From NCBI RefSeq assembly GCF_001974875.1, contig NZ_MTQD01000010.1:146575-210574 (forward strand): DNA of 64,000 nt, in the 5' to 3' direction. The notes under the pieces are model-generated. The model was not told where the DNA came from. It saw only the letters and a list, made by a program, of their open reading frames with translations, and made no database searches. A program made the position numbers and the translations under genes. Positions 45,369 through 56,087 of the stretch are shown here, in pieces. This stretch comes from Pseudoalteromonas sp. EB27. Lineage in GTDB: Bacteria; Pseudomonadota; Gammaproteobacteria; Enterobacterales; Alteromonadaceae. How positions within the stretch are numbered: position 1 is the stretch's first letter; every line of letters starts with the position of its first letter.

Positions 45369-47078
45369 ATGGATAGTCAGTTACCAAAATCTTTTATAAT
45401 TATACTTGCCGTACTACAGGCTATTGCTCTTACCCTTTTGTATAGCAGTATAGAAAATAATGTGTGGCCAGCAACAAGCCCTACATGGTTAGTCTCACTT
45501 ATTACATTTTCTATGAGCTTTCCTTTATTAATGCTAATGACCGTTAATAAAAATAATATAAAAACGTCGTTGCTTTTAATCCTTCCTTTTTCCTTGTTGT
45601 TATCTTTATTGGGGGCGTATGTTGGCTTTCAGCAAGAGCCTCAAGAGTACGTAAGTAATAACACTTTAATGTCAGTTTTTATTTTTACTAGTTTAATAGC
45701 TGGCTTTAAAGGCCTTATGTACATACAACAATTTGGTAGCTCAGAAAATGTTAGTTACAGTCGTTTATTTAAGCTCTCTTGGCGTAATTTTATAATATTT
45801 GGAGAATGCTGGCTGTTTGTACTTATTTTTTGGGGAATTCTAAATTTAGGTGCGGCTTTATTTGATATTTTAGATATAGAATTTTTCTCTGAGCTACTAA
45901 GAAATGAATGGTTTTGGATCCCAACCTTAACGCTCGCATTTGCCTTTGCGAGTGTCATATTTAGAAAGCTTTTGAACATTGAAGATAATATCGCTTTTTT
46001 ACTACAAACTTTAATTAAGTTTTTATTGCCTGTTTTATCAGTTATTTCTCTCGGTTTTTTAGCAACACTTCCTTTTACCGGACTCAATAAATTATGGGAG
46101 ACCGGAAGTGGCAGTTTATTAGTAATGTGGCTGCAGGTGCTCACGTTGTTTTTTGTTAACACTGTTTATAAAGATGACTCATCAGTTCGCCCTTATCACA
46201 TGCTCTTGCACCGACTCGTTTTTATAAGCGTTGCGTTACTTCCAGTTTATAGTGTTATTTCTGCCTATGGAATTTACTTACGGGTAGAGCAGCATGGGCT
46301 AACAGTAGATCGTTGTTGGGGCATTTTGATTTGGTTTTTATTGGCGTGTTTTTCGTTTAGTTATCTTGTTGGAATTATAACAAAGCGAGACAATTGGCTA
46401 GAGCCGCTTAGCAAAATAAATATTGTGATGGGGTGGGTGGTGCTCGTTAGTATGCTTGCTGTTAACTCCCCTTTATTAAATTTTCAAAGCTTATCTACAA
46501 ACAGCCAAATAGCGCGTTTAGATGCAGATAAAGTAACAATAGAAAAGTTTGACTATTACTATTTTGAGCACAGCTTAGGTCGCCAAGGTTATTTAGCTAT
46601 GCAGTTATTAAAACAGAAAATTGAAACGAGTCACCCAGAGCAATACGCTATCATCGATAGGATGTATGTAAATAATGAGTTTGCTTTAACGCTTGAACAC
46701 ACAGTCGATGATTTTATTGAGCGCAGTGTATTTTGGCCATCACAAGCGCTAATACCTCAAGGTTTAATAGAGGCAGTATTTTCTGAACAACATTTTTACG
46801 ATCGTAACTCTTTAAAAGAACATACTTACTATTTCATTGGCATGGATTTAAACAAAGATGATGAACTCGATTTTATAGTGATTGACGAAAGTAATGAAAA
46901 TATATCCGCATATTTCTGGTTATTCGACATGGGTAAGTGGCGCTCAAGGTATATGAATGTCGAAAATCCTGAAGAGATTAGATACCTTAAAAGCATGATT
47001 GATAATAACGAATTATCTTTAGTTGAGCCTGAATATTCAAATCTAAAAATAGGGGATGTTGTTTTTAAAGTGAGGTAA
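45369..47078 (+). CDS. DUF4153 family multi-pass membrane protein
   Basis: This membrane protein of about 569 residues has roughly ten helices in the first 380 residues and a soluble C-terminal domain. The stretch SAYGIYLRVEQHGLTVDRCWG is characteristic of DUF4153. The ATG at 45369 is preferred; a TTG at 45354 is upstream in frame, but neither has a strong ribosome site. The function is unknown. It ends before a clear terminator and appears monocistronic. Confidence 0.8.
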   Translation: MDSQLPKSFIIILAVLQAIALTLLYSSIENNVWPATSPTWLVSLITFSMSFPLLMLMTVNKNNIKTSLLLILPFSLLLSLLGAYVGFQQEPQEYVSNNTLMSVFIFTSLIAGFKGLMYIQQFGSSENVSYSRLFKLSWRNFIIFGECWLFVLIFWGILNLGAALFDILDIEFFSELLRNEWFWIPTLTLAFAFASVIFRKLLNIEDNIAFLLQTLIKFLLPVLSVISLGFLATLPFTGLNKLWETGSGSLLVMWLQVLTLFFVNTVYKDDSSVRPYHMLLHRLVFISVALLPVYSVISAYGIYLRVEQHGLTVDRCWGILIWFLLACFSFSYLVGIITKRDNWLEPLSKINIVMGWVVLVSMLAVNSPLLNFQSLSTNSQIARLDADKVTIEKFDYYYFEHSLGRQGYLAMQLLKQKIETSHPEQYAIIDRMYVNNEFALTLEHTVDDFIERSVFWPSQALIPQGLIEAVFSEQHFYDRNSLKEHTYYFIGMDLNKDDELDFIVIDESNENISAYFWLFDMGKWRSRYMNVENPEEIRYLKSMIDNNELSLVEPEYSNLKIGDVVFKVR

Positions 47079-47108
47079 TACGTAACTTTTTTTTATGCTA
47101 CTGCCCCT

Positions 47109-47145
47109 TAAACCTAAACTAATGATTATTAGTTTAGGTTTTTTG
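47109..47145 (+). terminator. Rho-independent terminator of the DUF4153 gene
   Basis: An AAACCTAAACTAAT/ATTAGTTTAGGTTT stem is followed by six T. Confidence 0.88.
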
Positions 47146-47243
47146 CTTTTAGTTTTTTATTTTATGTACAGCGCTTTAATAGTGTGTTTATAAATCACCT
47201 GATATGATTTAGCCATTGGCCACTTAATTTAAAAGGCAACACA

Positions 47244-47690
47244 ATGAAAAAGTTAAATAAATTAGCATTACTTAGCACGTTAGCTGCCACCATTTTTGCA
47301 AGCCAAGGTGTGTTTGCTGCTATTACGCCAGTAGGCCTTTGGAAAACGATTGATGAGGATACAAACCAAGCTAAGTCGTATGTACGTATTACCCAAACCA
47401 ACGGTGTATTAAGCGGCAAAGTTGAAACCATTCTTAACCCTGCAAAACAAAATGATATATGCAGTAAATGCGATGATGAGTTAAAAGATCAGCCTATTTT
47501 AGGAATGACTATAATCACCGATGTAAAAGCACAAGATGATGGCGTTTGGGGAGACGGAGAAATACTCGACCCAACAAATGGTAAAACCTACACTTTACAA
47601 CTAACCCCGCAGGATGAAGGTAAAAAGCTCGAAGTACGCGGCTACATTGGGTTTTTTTACCGTAATCAATATTGGTTAAAAGTAGAGTAA
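47244..47690 (+). CDS. DUF2147 secreted protein
   Basis: The 148-residue precursor has a signal peptide (cut near residue 26, …GVFA|AITP). The mature part is a lipocalin-like beta-barrel of the DUF2147 family: GLWKTIDEDTNQAKSYVRI, ICSKCDDELKDQPILGM and GYIGFFYRNQYW. The CSKC pair may form a disulfide or bind metal. The exact function is unknown. The gene stands alone. Confidence 0.82.
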   Translation: MKKLNKLALLSTLAATIFASQGVFAAITPVGLWKTIDEDTNQAKSYVRITQTNGVLSGKVETILNPAKQNDICSKCDDELKDQPILGMTIITDVKAQDDGVWGDGEILDPTNGKTYTLQLTPQDEGKKLEVRGYIGFFYRNQYWLKVE

Positions 47691-47829
47691 GTTTTACTAC
47701 TTATTTAATCACTAAACGTTAAATAATTAAGTATTAGCTGAAATCATTTTTGTGCTTTGCCTTTCTTACTCACTAAGCCAGCTATATTTAATTGGCATTC
47801 AATTTTGAGTAAATAATAAAGGAAAAAAG

Positions 47830-48297
47830 ATGATTAAGTACATAGTTGCTTTAATAATGCTGAGCACACTGTTAATAAGCGGTGGAGCAAGCGCAAAGGA
47901 TGATGCTGTAAATACGGGTTGGTTTAATAACACGGCTATTAAAGGGTACGACAGCGTTGCATATTTTACGCAAAATAAAGCCGTTAAAGGAAGCGACAAA
48001 TATACGTTTAGTTATTTAGGTGCTGACTGGCATTTTTCGAGTGAAGAAAACAAAACGACATTTGCAGAAAACCCAAAGCGTTATGCACCGCAATACGGTG
48101 GCTGGTGCGCTTATGCAATGGCTGATGAGGGTAATGCCGTAGGGATAGACCCTGAAGCATTTTATATTCACGAAGATAAGCTTTACTTAAATTATAGCCA
48201 AAGCGTACAGCAAAAATGGTTAAGTAATTTACTGCCTTATATCGTTATGGCTGATGGGTACTACCCACAAACAACCAATGTGATGACGTTTCAATAA
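47830..48297 (+). CDS. YHS-domain secreted protein
   Basis: This 155-residue protein has a signal peptide (cut near residue 22, GGASA|KDDA). A YHS-like domain spans about 35-100: GYDSVAYFTQNKAVKGSDKY, WHFSSEENKTTFAENPKRYAPQYGGWCAYAMA. Such periplasmic proteins are often linked with metal handling, but no metal ligand set is proven here. It is preceded by AAAGGAAAA and followed by a bidirectional terminator. Confidence 0.82.
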   Translation: MIKYIVALIMLSTLLISGGASAKDDAVNTGWFNNTAIKGYDSVAYFTQNKAVKGSDKYTFSYLGADWHFSSEENKTTFAENPKRYAPQYGGWCAYAMADEGNAVGIDPEAFYIHEDKLYLNYSQSVQQKWLSNLLPYIVMADGYYPQTTNVMTFQ

Positions 48298-48313
48298 ATT
48301 GATTTATATTAAT

Positions 48314-48350
48314 TAAAAAGCCCGCAGCTAAACTAGTTGTGGGCTTTTTA
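48314..48350. terminator. Bidirectional terminator between the YHS gene and fldB
   Basis: An AAAAGCCCGCAGCTA/TAGTTGTGGGCTTTT stem with a G-T pair has A and T runs on both flanks. Confidence 0.88.
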
Positions 48351-48379
48351 CTTTTTATTTGTCGGTATTGATAAGTGAA

Positions 48380-48901
48380 TTAAAGCGTTTCGCCGTATTC
48401 AGTCATTACCTGTTCAACCCATGTTGCAATGCGGTCGTCGCTTAGCTCGTATTGACTATCTTCGTCTAATGCGAGTCCTACAAACTGTTTACCATCAGGC
48501 GTTAATGCTTTTGAAGCTTCAAACTCGTAGCTACTGTCGTTTGGCCAAAAACCAAGTTGAGTAAATGTTTGCGTATTTATTTCGTCGTGTAGCATGCCTA
48601 GTGCATCTTGAAACCACTGCCCGTAACCTTGCTGATCGCCCATGCCAAATAAAGCAATGGTTTTACCATTTAGGTTTACGTCGGCTATGTCGTCCCACTT
48701 TGACTCCCAGTCTTCTTGTATTTCACCAAAGTCCCATGTTGAAATACCAAAGATGATAAAGTCGTACTGCTCTGCATTTTTTAGTGGCTCGTCTTTAATA
48801 TTGTGCAGGGTAACTATATCGGCACCAATAATGTCGCGAATCTTTTCTGCTGCCATTTCGGTGTAGCACGTAGTAGAACCAAAAAATAAACCAATTTGCA
48901 T
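48380..48901 (-). CDS. fldB: Flavodoxin FldB
   Basis: Flavodoxin B is an FMN electron carrier. With the ATG at 48901 ([15 protein letters not shown]) it has 173 residues and matches E. coli FldB almost block for block ([48 protein letters not shown]). The longer frame to 48979 adds an unlikely N-terminus. It is divergent from xerD, as in E. coli. Confidence 0.94.
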   Translation of the reverse strand: MQIGLFFGSTTCYTEMAAEKIRDIIGADIVTLHNIKDEPLKNAEQYDFIIFGISTWDFGEIQEDWESKWDDIADVNLNGKTIALFGMGDQQGYGQWFQDALGMLHDEINTQTFTQLGFWPNDSSYEFEASKALTPDGKQFVGLALDEDSQYELSDDRIATWVEQVMTEYGETL

Positions 48902-48995
48902 CGTATTTATCACTGTGTAATTGCCTGATATGATAGGCTCAAGTTTACCGTAAGGTATTTTTAATTGATACCTTAGCAAAGCATGAGAGCATAAT

Positions 48996-49922
48996 GTGAC
49001 AACGCTATCTGACGATTCTTTTGAAAATAACAGCAGTATGAGCAGTAATAGCGACTACCTAGAAACCTTTTTAGATAGCCTGTACTTAGAACAAGGCGTA
49101 AGCGAAAACACATTAAGTGCTTATCGGAGTGATTTAGACAAGTTTTGCCTATTTTTAAAAGGCGAAAATTTAATGACGGTAACAGGGCTTGATGTTGAAA
49201 GTTACTTAGCGCATCGAGTCGATTTAGGCTTAAAACCACGCAGTACTGCACGTAGTATTAGTGCGCTAAAACGTTTTTATCAGTACTTTGTGCGCGAAAA
49301 ACTAATTAGCGACACCCCCATGCTAAATATTTCTCAGCCAAAAGCAGGGCAGTCGTTACCTAAAACACTCTCAGAAGCTGAAGTTGAGGCATTATTAAAT
49401 GCGCCTAACACCGAAGAAGCGATGGGACTGCGCGATAAGGCCATGCTAGAGCTACTTTATGCAACGGGTTTGCGTGTAAGTGAGCTTGTTGGACTGCGCA
49501 TGGAGCAAATTAATTTGCGCCAAGCAGTGGTGTTTGTAAAAGGTAAAGGTAATAAAGAGCGGTTAGTACCACTGGGTGAAGAGGCCATGTATTGGCTTGA
49601 GCAATTTTTAAAGGGTGGTCGTGCGCAAATGATAAAACATGCCACCGATTTTGTGTTCCCATCTAAACGCGGAGTAGGCATGACGCGACAAACCTTTTGG
49701 CATAGAATTAAACACTATGCTATTTTGGCAGCAGTTGAGTCTCCATTATCGCCCCATACTATGCGCCATGCTTTTGCTACGCACTTATTAAATCATGGGG
49801 CAGATTTACGTGTGGTACAAATGATGTTGGGCCATAGCGATTTATCAACGACGCAAATTTATACCCATGTTGCCAATGAACGGTTAAAGTCGGTACACGC
49901 AGAGCATCATCCGCGTGCGTAA
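48996..49922 (+). CDS. xerD: Site-specific tyrosine recombinase XerD
   Basis: XerD resolves chromosome dimers at dif with XerC. The protein has 308 residues from GTG 48996, or 294 from the ATG at 49038; the second is closer to E. coli (298), but neither has a strong ribosome site. The core-binding domain spans about 20-110. Catalytic residues are in [11 protein letters not shown] (Arg), [12 protein letters not shown] (Lys), [10 protein letters not shown] (His, Arg), [12 protein letters not shown] (His, nucleophilic Tyr). It leads the conserved run xerD-dsbC-recJ-prfB-lysS. Confidence 0.96.
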   Translation: MTTLSDDSFENNSSMSSNSDYLETFLDSLYLEQGVSENTLSAYRSDLDKFCLFLKGENLMTVTGLDVESYLAHRVDLGLKPRSTARSISALKRFYQYFVREKLISDTPMLNISQPKAGQSLPKTLSEAEVEALLNAPNTEEAMGLRDKAMLELLYATGLRVSELVGLRMEQINLRQAVVFVKGKGNKERLVPLGEEAMYWLEQFLKGGRAQMIKHATDFVFPSKRGVGMTRQTFWHRIKHYAILAAVESPLSPHTMRHAFATHLLNHGADLRVVQMMLGHSDLSTTQIYTHVANERLKSVHAEHHPRA

Positions 49923-49985
49923 GTTTGAAAGTAAATATCATTAAGCCGGTCAATATATTAAGTATTTTTAGGATAGAGAGAAGTT

Positions 49986-50714
49986 ATGAAAAAATTAATG
50001 TTAGCAGGTGCCATGTTGTGCACAAGTATTAGTGCATTTGCAAATGGCGTTGCTGTAACACCAGATGCTAATGATCCTATTATTACTAAATTTGCCGAGC
50101 TTGGTGTAACTGTAAAGCAAATTAATCCAAGCCCAGTAGCAGGTTTAAAAGAATTGATCACTAATAAAGGCGTGCTTTATGCAAGTCCAGACGGTCAATT
50201 TTTAATGCAAGGTACGTTAATTGATTTAAATAATCGTAATAACCTAACAGAGCAAGCATTAAACGGCGTGCGCGTTGAAGGTATTAAAGAATACGAAGAA
50301 TCGATGATTGTGTACAAAGCGCCAAACGAAAAACACAGTATTACTGTATTTACCGATATTAGCTGTGGTTACTGTCGTAAATTACACCGCGAGTTAGACG
50401 ATTTACTTGATGCGGGTATTACCGTTAAGTACCTTGCGTTTCCACGTGGTGGCTTACAAGGTTCAGGTTACGCAGATTTAATGAACGTATGGTGTGCACG
50501 CGATCAGCAAGAAGCACTAACCGAAGCTAAGTCGGGCACAAGCACCAAAGTAGTTGCAGGCTGTAGCGCACCGGTTGCAGAGCATTACCAATTAGGTCAA
50601 AGCTTTGGTATTAGCGGCACACCCGCTATTATTTTAGAAGATGGTACGATGATCCCTGGTTACCAGCCAGCAGCAGCATTAAAAGCAGCATTAGAAGCTA
50701 ACAAAGCGTCGTAA
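49986..50714 (+). CDS. dsbC: Thiol:disulfide interchange protein DsbC
   Basis: DsbC is a periplasmic disulfide isomerase. The 242-residue precursor has a signal peptide (cut near residue 19), an N-terminal dimerisation domain and a thioredoxin fold with the active site CGYC (Cys127, Cys130). The second structural cysteine pair (WCARD … GCSAP) and the cis-proline GTPAI are present. It follows xerD by 63 bp. Confidence 0.95.
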   Translation: MKKLMLAGAMLCTSISAFANGVAVTPDANDPIITKFAELGVTVKQINPSPVAGLKELITNKGVLYASPDGQFLMQGTLIDLNNRNNLTEQALNGVRVEGIKEYEESMIVYKAPNEKHSITVFTDISCGYCRKLHRELDDLLDAGITVKYLAFPRGGLQGSGYADLMNVWCARDQQEALTEAKSGTSTKVVAGCSAPVAEHYQLGQSFGISGTPAIILEDGTMIPGYQPAAALKAALEANKAS

Positions 50715-50734
50715 TTAAACGCTTAGTTATTATT

Positions 50735-50759
50735 AAAAAGGCCTTAATGGCCTTTTTTT
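50735..50759 (+). terminator. Rho-independent terminator after dsbC
   Basis: An AAGGCC/GGCCTT stem with a TTAAT loop is followed by seven T. recJ therefore probably has its own promoter or relies on read-through. Confidence 0.8.
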
Positions 50760-50795
50760 GACTTTTTAATACGACTCAATAAGTTAAAACTCTGC

Positions 50796-52517
50796 ATGAA
50801 AAAACTAATCATTGCGCGTGAAAACGTTGACGACTCGCATCTGCCGAGTAATTTACACCCTGTAATTAAACAAATTTATGCTAACCGCAATGTATTCAAT
50901 GCCGAAGAGCTAAATAACAGCGTAGCGACGCTCCACGACTTTAAATTGTTTAAAGACATCGACAAAGCCAGCGACTTATTAATTGAAGCATTAAAAGCGC
51001 AAAGCCAAATATTAATAGTTGGCGACTTTGATGCCGATGGCGCAACAAGTACTGCAACTTTAATGCAAGGCCTTGAGATGTTTGGCTTTAAGCATTTAGA
51101 TTACTTAATTCCTGACAGGTTTAGCTTAGGTTATGGCTTAAGCCCCGCGCTTGCAGAGCAAATAGTACAAATAAAACCTGATTTAGTGATCACCGTAGAT
51201 AACGGCATATCGTGTATTGCCGGTATTGATATTTTAAAAGCGGTTGGCATAAAAGTGCTGGTAACAGATCACCATTTACAAGGTGAGCAGCTGCCAAATG
51301 CCGATGCAATAGTAAACCCAAACAGGCATGAATGTGATTTTCCGTCTAAATCCATTGCAGGCGTTGGCGTTGCTTTTTACTTGTTAATAGCACTGAGAAG
51401 CGTAATGCGAGACTTAGGTTATTTTGAGCAGCAACCGCCGCCTAATTTAGCTAACTTACTCGACATTGTAGCGCTTGGTACGGTTGCTGACGTGGTCGCA
51501 CTTGATGCGAACAACCGTACGTTAGTGCATCAAGGTTTAGCACGTATTCGCAGTGGTAAAACACGCCCTGGTATTACCGCGCTTATTGAAGTGGCAAATC
51601 GTAATGCCTCACGTTTAAGTGCCAGTGATTTTGGTTTTTCGCTTGCGCCGCGTTTAAATGCAGCAGGGCGATTAGACGACATGAGTTTGGGTATAGCGTG
51701 CTTGCTTAGCACCGATATAAACCAAGCGCGTAGTATAGCGGGCGAGCTCGATAGCTTAAACTTTGCAAGGCGCGAAATAGAACAAGGCATGCAATTTGAG
51801 GCGCAAGCCGTGCTTGATAGGCTCGCATTTAGCGACGATAACATCCCTGATGCTATTTGTTTGTTTCAAGACGATTGGCATCAAGGTGTTATTGGTATTT
51901 TGGCTGGTCGCTTAAAAGAAAAATACCACCGCCCAACCGTTATATTTGCTGGTGGCGAAAACGGTGAAATTAAAGGCTCGTGCCGCTCTATTGAAGGGCT
52001 ACACATGCGCGATTTACTCGAAGGACTTAATACCGCCGACCCGCATTTAATTAATAAATTTGGTGGTCACGCAATGGCCGCTGGTTTAAGTATTAACGAG
52101 CAGCATTTTAACGACTTTAAAAAAGCGTTTGATGCCGCAGTTAGCGCGCAACTGAGTGAAGAAAGTAAGCGCTGCATTGTGTTTACCGACGGCGAGCTGC
52201 CAAACGACTGCTTTACAATGGATTTTGCCCAGCTATTAAAGCAATCGGGCCCGTGGGGTCAGCAATTTCCTGAGCCGGTGTTTGAGCATACCTTTGAAGT
52301 AATACAGCAGCGCATAGTAGGCGAAAAGCATTTAAAGCTCGTGTTAAAGCACCAATCTGGTCGATTAGTTGATGCCATTGCTTTTGGTATTGATGTAAAA
52401 GAGTGGCCAGATACTGAGGCCAAGTTTGTGAAAGTAGCGTATCAGCTCGATATAAATGAGTTTAGAGGTAAATTTACGCTGCAATTAATAGTTAGAGAGC
52501 TTGAAAAAGTGTATTAA
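50796..52517 (+). CDS. recJ: Single-stranded-DNA-specific exonuclease RecJ
   Basis: RecJ is a 5'-3' ssDNA exonuclease in RecF-pathway and mismatch repair. The 573-residue protein has the DHH-family metal motifs GDFDADGATST, VTVDNG, VTDHH and ALGTVADV, then the DHHA1 block (GGHAMAAGL) and a C-terminal OB domain (about 450-573). The order matches the family. Confidence 0.95.
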   Translation: MKKLIIARENVDDSHLPSNLHPVIKQIYANRNVFNAEELNNSVATLHDFKLFKDIDKASDLLIEALKAQSQILIVGDFDADGATSTATLMQGLEMFGFKHLDYLIPDRFSLGYGLSPALAEQIVQIKPDLVITVDNGISCIAGIDILKAVGIKVLVTDHHLQGEQLPNADAIVNPNRHECDFPSKSIAGVGVAFYLLIALRSVMRDLGYFEQQPPPNLANLLDIVALGTVADVVALDANNRTLVHQGLARIRSGKTRPGITALIEVANRNASRLSASDFGFSLAPRLNAAGRLDDMSLGIACLLSTDINQARSIAGELDSLNFARREIEQGMQFEAQAVLDRLAFSDDNIPDAICLFQDDWHQGVIGILAGRLKEKYHRPTVIFAGGENGEIKGSCRSIEGLHMRDLLEGLNTADPHLINKFGGHAMAAGLSINEQHFNDFKKAFDAAVSAQLSEESKRCIVFTDGELPNDCFTMDFAQLLKQSGPWGQQFPEPVFEHTFEVIQQRIVGEKHLKLVLKHQSGRLVDAIAFGIDVKEWPDTEAKFVKVAYQLDINEFRGKFTLQLIVRELEKVY

Positions 52518-52660
52518 AAAATATGTAATATCATGCATAAAATGCTAATAAAGCGCGCGGTTTTTTGTTAAAATCGGGCGTTTTTATCATTTGACGATAA
52601 TTTATTGCGAAAATCCCATTTAAAGGGGCGCAATTACCTAGCTATTTTGGAGTGATGTAC

Positions 52661-53759
52661 ATGTTTGAAGTGAATCCTGTGATTAATCAAATCAAGGAAA
52701 TTCGCGAACGTACTGAATTGCTTCGGGGGTACCTTTGACTACGCTCTTAAACAAGAACGCTTAGAAGAAGTTAACGCCGAGCTTGAAGATTCAGCCGTAT
52801 GGAATGAGCCTGAACGCGCACAAGCGCTTGGCCGTGAAAAATCAGCATTAGAAGCGGTTGTTGAAACAATCGACAACCTAGTAGCCGGTACTGACGACGT
52901 TGAAGGCTTACTTGAGCTAGCTGTAGAAGCTGAAGACGAAGATACCTTTGTTGAAGCGCAAACTGAGCTTGCTGATTTAAACGGACAGTTAGAAGGTTTA
53001 GAGTTTCGTCGTATGTTTTCGGGTCCTCATGACTCAAACGATGCTTACCTTGATTTACAATCAGGTTCTGGCGGTACTGAAGCACAAGACTGGTGTAATA
53101 TTTTACTTCGTATGTATTTACGTTGGGGCGAGGCTAAAGGCTTTAAAGTTGAGCTAGTTGAAGCGACCGACGGTGATGTTGCCGGTATTAAAGGCGCAAC
53201 TGTCCGCTTTGTTGGCGAATACGCTTACGGTTGGCTACGTACCGAAACTGGTGTGCACCGTTTAGTACGTAAAAGCCCATTTGACTCAAGTGGTCGTCGT
53301 CATACTTCATTTGCTTCCGCGTTTGTATACCCAGAAGTTGACGATAACATTGAAATTGATATGAATCCGTCAGACTTACGTATAGACGTTTACCGTGCAT
53401 CGGGCGCGGGTGGTCAGCACGTTAACACCACCGAATCGGCGGTTCGTATTACTCACGTACCAACAAATACCGTAGTGCAGTGTCAAAACGAGCGTTCACA
53501 GCATAAAAATAAAGCCCAAGCGATGAAGCAGTTAAAAGCTAAATTATTTGAGCTTGAGCTACAACAGCAAAATGCTGAAAAACAAACGCAAGAAGACGCT
53601 AAATCTGATATTGGTTGGGGTAGTCAAATTCGTTCATACGTACTTGATGACGCACGCATTAAAGATTTACGTACAGGCGTTGAAAACCGCAATACCCAAT
53701 CGGTACTTGACGGTAACTTAGATAAATTTATTGAAGCCAGCCTTAAATCTGGCCTATAA
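52661..53759 (+). CDS. prfB: Peptide chain release factor 2, with programmed +1 frameshift
   Basis: RF2 ends translation at UGA and UAA. The first 25 codons ([20 protein letters not shown], then LRGYL) run from ATG 52661 to an in-frame TGA at 52736-52738. The site reads CGG GGG TAC CTT TGA C, the classic autoregulatory +1 slip with an internal Shine-Dalgarno-like GGGGG. Skipping T52736 restores a frame to 53759, giving 365 residues in total, the E. coli length. The UGA-reading SPF motif (KSPFDSSG) and the catalytic GGQ (SGAGGQHVN) are present. It is followed 26 bp later by lysS. Confidence 0.97.
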
Positions 53760-53785
53760 CCACCAAGCTAATAAAGAGCTAAAAA

Positions 53786-55321
53786 ATGACTGATAAAATC
53801 CAAGACGAAAACAAGTTAATCGCTGAGCGTCGCGGCAAGTTAGATGCTATACGCGAAAATTGCCCAGCCAACGGTCATCCAAACCAATTCCGTCGTGAGC
53901 ATTACACGGCTGATTTGCAAGCCCAGTTTGGTGATAAGAGCAAAGAAGAATTAGTAGAGATGCAAGAAGTTGTGTCTATCGCTGGCCGTATTTTAGCAAA
54001 GCGTGGACCGTTTTTTGTAATTCAAGACATGAAAGGTCGCGTACAAGCGTATGCATCTAAAGATGTTCAAAAAGATCTTAAAGAAAAATATGGTCAGCTA
54101 GACACTGGCGATATTATTGGTGTTAAAGGCGCATTAAATAAATCGGGTAAAGGCGATTTATACGTAGAAATGACTGAGTACCAATTATTAACTAAGTCAC
54201 TTCGTCCGTTGCCTGAAAAATTCCATGGCTTATCAGATCAAGAAACAAAGTACCGCCAACGTTACGTTGATTTAATTACTAACGAAGCAACGCGCGAAAC
54301 ATTCCGCATCCGTTCACAAGTAGTTGAAGGCATTCGTCGCTTTTTAGCAGACCGTGACTTTATGGAAGTAGAAACACCAATGCTACAGGTTATACCTGGC
54401 GGTGCATCTGCGCGTCCGTTTGTAACTCACCATAACGCGCTTGATATCGACATGTACTTACGTATAGCGCCTGAGCTTTACTTAAAGCGCTTAGTGGTAG
54501 GTGGTTTTGACCGTGTATTCGAAATTAACCGTAACTTCCGTAACGAAGGGTTATCTACGCGTCACAATCCAGAATTCACAATGATTGAATTTTACCAAGC
54601 ATACGCTGATTACATCGACCTGATGAACATCACTGAAGACATGTTACGTACGGTTGCAGAAAACGTACTAGGTAGTGCAGTTGTAGTTAATACAACTAAA
54701 GACGAAAACGGCGAAGTAATTGACTCAGTTGAATACGACTTTGGCCAACCGTTTACACGTTTAAGCATGGCGGACGCAATTTTAAAATATAACCCTGAGT
54801 TTGATGCTGCGGTATTTAACGACCCAGAAAACCACTTTGACGAATTAAAAGCGTACGCTAAACAAGTACACGTTAAAATTCCTGAAAACTGTGTTTGGGG
54901 CCCAGGTAAGTTCTTGTGTGAAATATTTGAAGAAACAGCAGAACACATGCTTATTCAACCTACGTTTATTACTGGCTACCCGTGGGAAGTTTCTCCACTT
55001 GCACGCCGTAACGACGAAAATGCATTTGTTACCGACCGTTTTGAATTTTTTGTTGGCGGTCGTGAACTTGCAAATGGTTTCTCTGAGCTTAACGATGCAC
55101 AAGACCAAGCAGAGCGCTTTACACGCCAAGTTGAAGAGAAAGACGCAGGCGATGATGAAGCAATGCATTACGATGAAGACTACATACGCGCACTTGAGTA
55201 CGGCTTACCGCCAACTGCAGGTGAAGGTATTGGTATTGACCGTTTAGTAATGTTGTTTACTGACTCATCTACAATCAAAGACGTTATTTTGTTCCCGCAT
55301 ATGCGCCCGCAAGCTGACTAA
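53786..55321 (+). CDS. lysS: Lysyl-tRNA synthetase (class II)
   Basis: This enzyme charges tRNA-Lys. The 511-residue protein has an N-terminal OB anticodon-binding domain (about 65-145, with AGRILAKRG) and a class II core with motif 1 ([13 protein letters not shown]), motif 2 ([11 protein letters not shown]) and motif 3 ([11 protein letters not shown]). It follows prfB as in E. coli and is closed by a terminator. Confidence 0.97.
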   Translation: MTDKIQDENKLIAERRGKLDAIRENCPANGHPNQFRREHYTADLQAQFGDKSKEELVEMQEVVSIAGRILAKRGPFFVIQDMKGRVQAYASKDVQKDLKEKYGQLDTGDIIGVKGALNKSGKGDLYVEMTEYQLLTKSLRPLPEKFHGLSDQETKYRQRYVDLITNEATRETFRIRSQVVEGIRRFLADRDFMEVETPMLQVIPGGASARPFVTHHNALDIDMYLRIAPELYLKRLVVGGFDRVFEINRNFRNEGLSTRHNPEFTMIEFYQAYADYIDLMNITEDMLRTVAENVLGSAVVVNTTKDENGEVIDSVEYDFGQPFTRLSMADAILKYNPEFDAAVFNDPENHFDELKAYAKQVHVKIPENCVWGPGKFLCEIFEETAEHMLIQPTFITGYPWEVSPLARRNDENAFVTDRFEFFVGGRELANGFSELNDAQDQAERFTRQVEEKDAGDDEAMHYDEDYIRALEYGLPPTAGEGIGIDRLVMLFTDSSTIKDVILFPHMRPQAD

Positions 55322-55349
55322 GCTTTGGGTAGAACAAAGTAAGTTAATA

Positions 55350-55377
55350 AACGCCGCTTAATAGCGGCGTTTTTTTA
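55350..55377 (+). terminator. Rho-independent terminator of prfB-lysS
   Basis: An ACGCCGCT/AGCGGCGT stem with a TAAT loop is followed by seven T. Confidence 0.9.
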
Positions 55378-55645
55378 TTTTGTATTAGTATTTTAATTAA
55401 TAAGTACTACACTAAAAATTAAATGTAGTTATTAGTGCTGGTTAATGTGCAATTCAGCTTCACTAATTTATTGTTATTGGCAGTTTTTAATATTAAAACT
55501 AACAGTGCTATAACTTTTTAGTATGATTGTTTTTTAAACATATGTTGTATTTATGTAAAGGTTTTAGCTAGAATACGCACGAAATTTACACTGTTTGGTA
55601 TTTAGCAGTTTAAGTATAGATTCTTAAAGGACTTAGAATAATAGT

Positions 55646-55828
55646 ATGAAAGACAAACGAGTAGATGATTTTTCAGAAGAGGGCACATCAGAGCAAGAAC
55701 GAAATGCTTATTACCGTGCTTGTATTGCTGAATTTCAACAGTTAGGTTACCAAGAACAGTATTTGGCTCAGTTAACTGATGACTTAGTTCCCGTGCTAGG
55801 TGTTAATCCTTCAAATAAAAACGCGTAA
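55646..55828 (+). CDS. Hypothetical 60-residue acidic protein
   Basis: The short frame encodes 60 residues (MKDKRVDDFSEEGTSEQERN at the start), mostly charged and polar with no membrane segment. An AAGGA lies about 15 bases before the ATG, farther than ideal. It stands between lysS and the tRNA promoter. I do not recognise a family. Its amino-acid make-up looks protein-like, but the frame could be fortuitous. Confidence 0.45.
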   Translation: MKDKRVDDFSEEGTSEQERNAYYRACIAEFQQLGYQEQYLAQLTDDLVPVLGVNPSNKNA

Positions 55829-55914
55829 CCCGCTTAAATTTCAAACTAATTACACTTTTAAACCAAGCATATGTGCAATCTATAACCATATAGTCGTTTT
55901 TGGTAGAAAAGTGT

Positions 55915-55944
55915 TTGACATATTTTCTGAAATCTTTATTATAC
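55915..55944 (+). promoter_or_regulatory. Strong promoter of the tRNA cluster
   Basis: A consensus TTGACA at 55915-55920 is followed after 16 bp by TATTAT (55937-55942), or after 18 bp by TTATAC (55939-55944). The next bases (GCCCC) form a GC-rich discriminator, typical of stringently controlled stable-RNA promoters. Confidence 0.85.
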
Positions 55945-55956
55945 GCCCCACAAGAC

Positions 55957-56049
55957 GGAGAGGTGTCCGAGTGGCCGAAGGAGCTCCCCTGCTAAGGGAG
56001 TATAGAGTTTGTAGCTCTATCGAGGGTTCGAATCCCTCCCTCTCCACCA
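55957..56049 (+). tRNA. serX: tRNA-Ser (anticodon GCU)
   Basis: This 93-base tRNA has a 7 bp acceptor stem (GGAGAGG with CCTCTCC-type partner), a long variable arm typical of Ser, a TTCGAATCC T-loop and an encoded CCA. The anticodon reads GCT in the CTGCTAA loop. Confidence 0.95.
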
Positions 56050-56087
56050 TTTCTTTTAATGGCGTGTTTTGTAAAGTTTTAAAGTAT

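Noticed and set aside
48902..48979. 26-residue N-terminal extension of FldB
   Set aside because: Flavodoxins start directly at the first beta strand (MQIGLFFGS); the extension is upstream non-coding DNA.
52736..52738. In-frame stop in prfB as a sign of a pseudogene
   Set aside because: It is the standard RF2 programmed frameshift site with correct context, and the downstream frame is complete.
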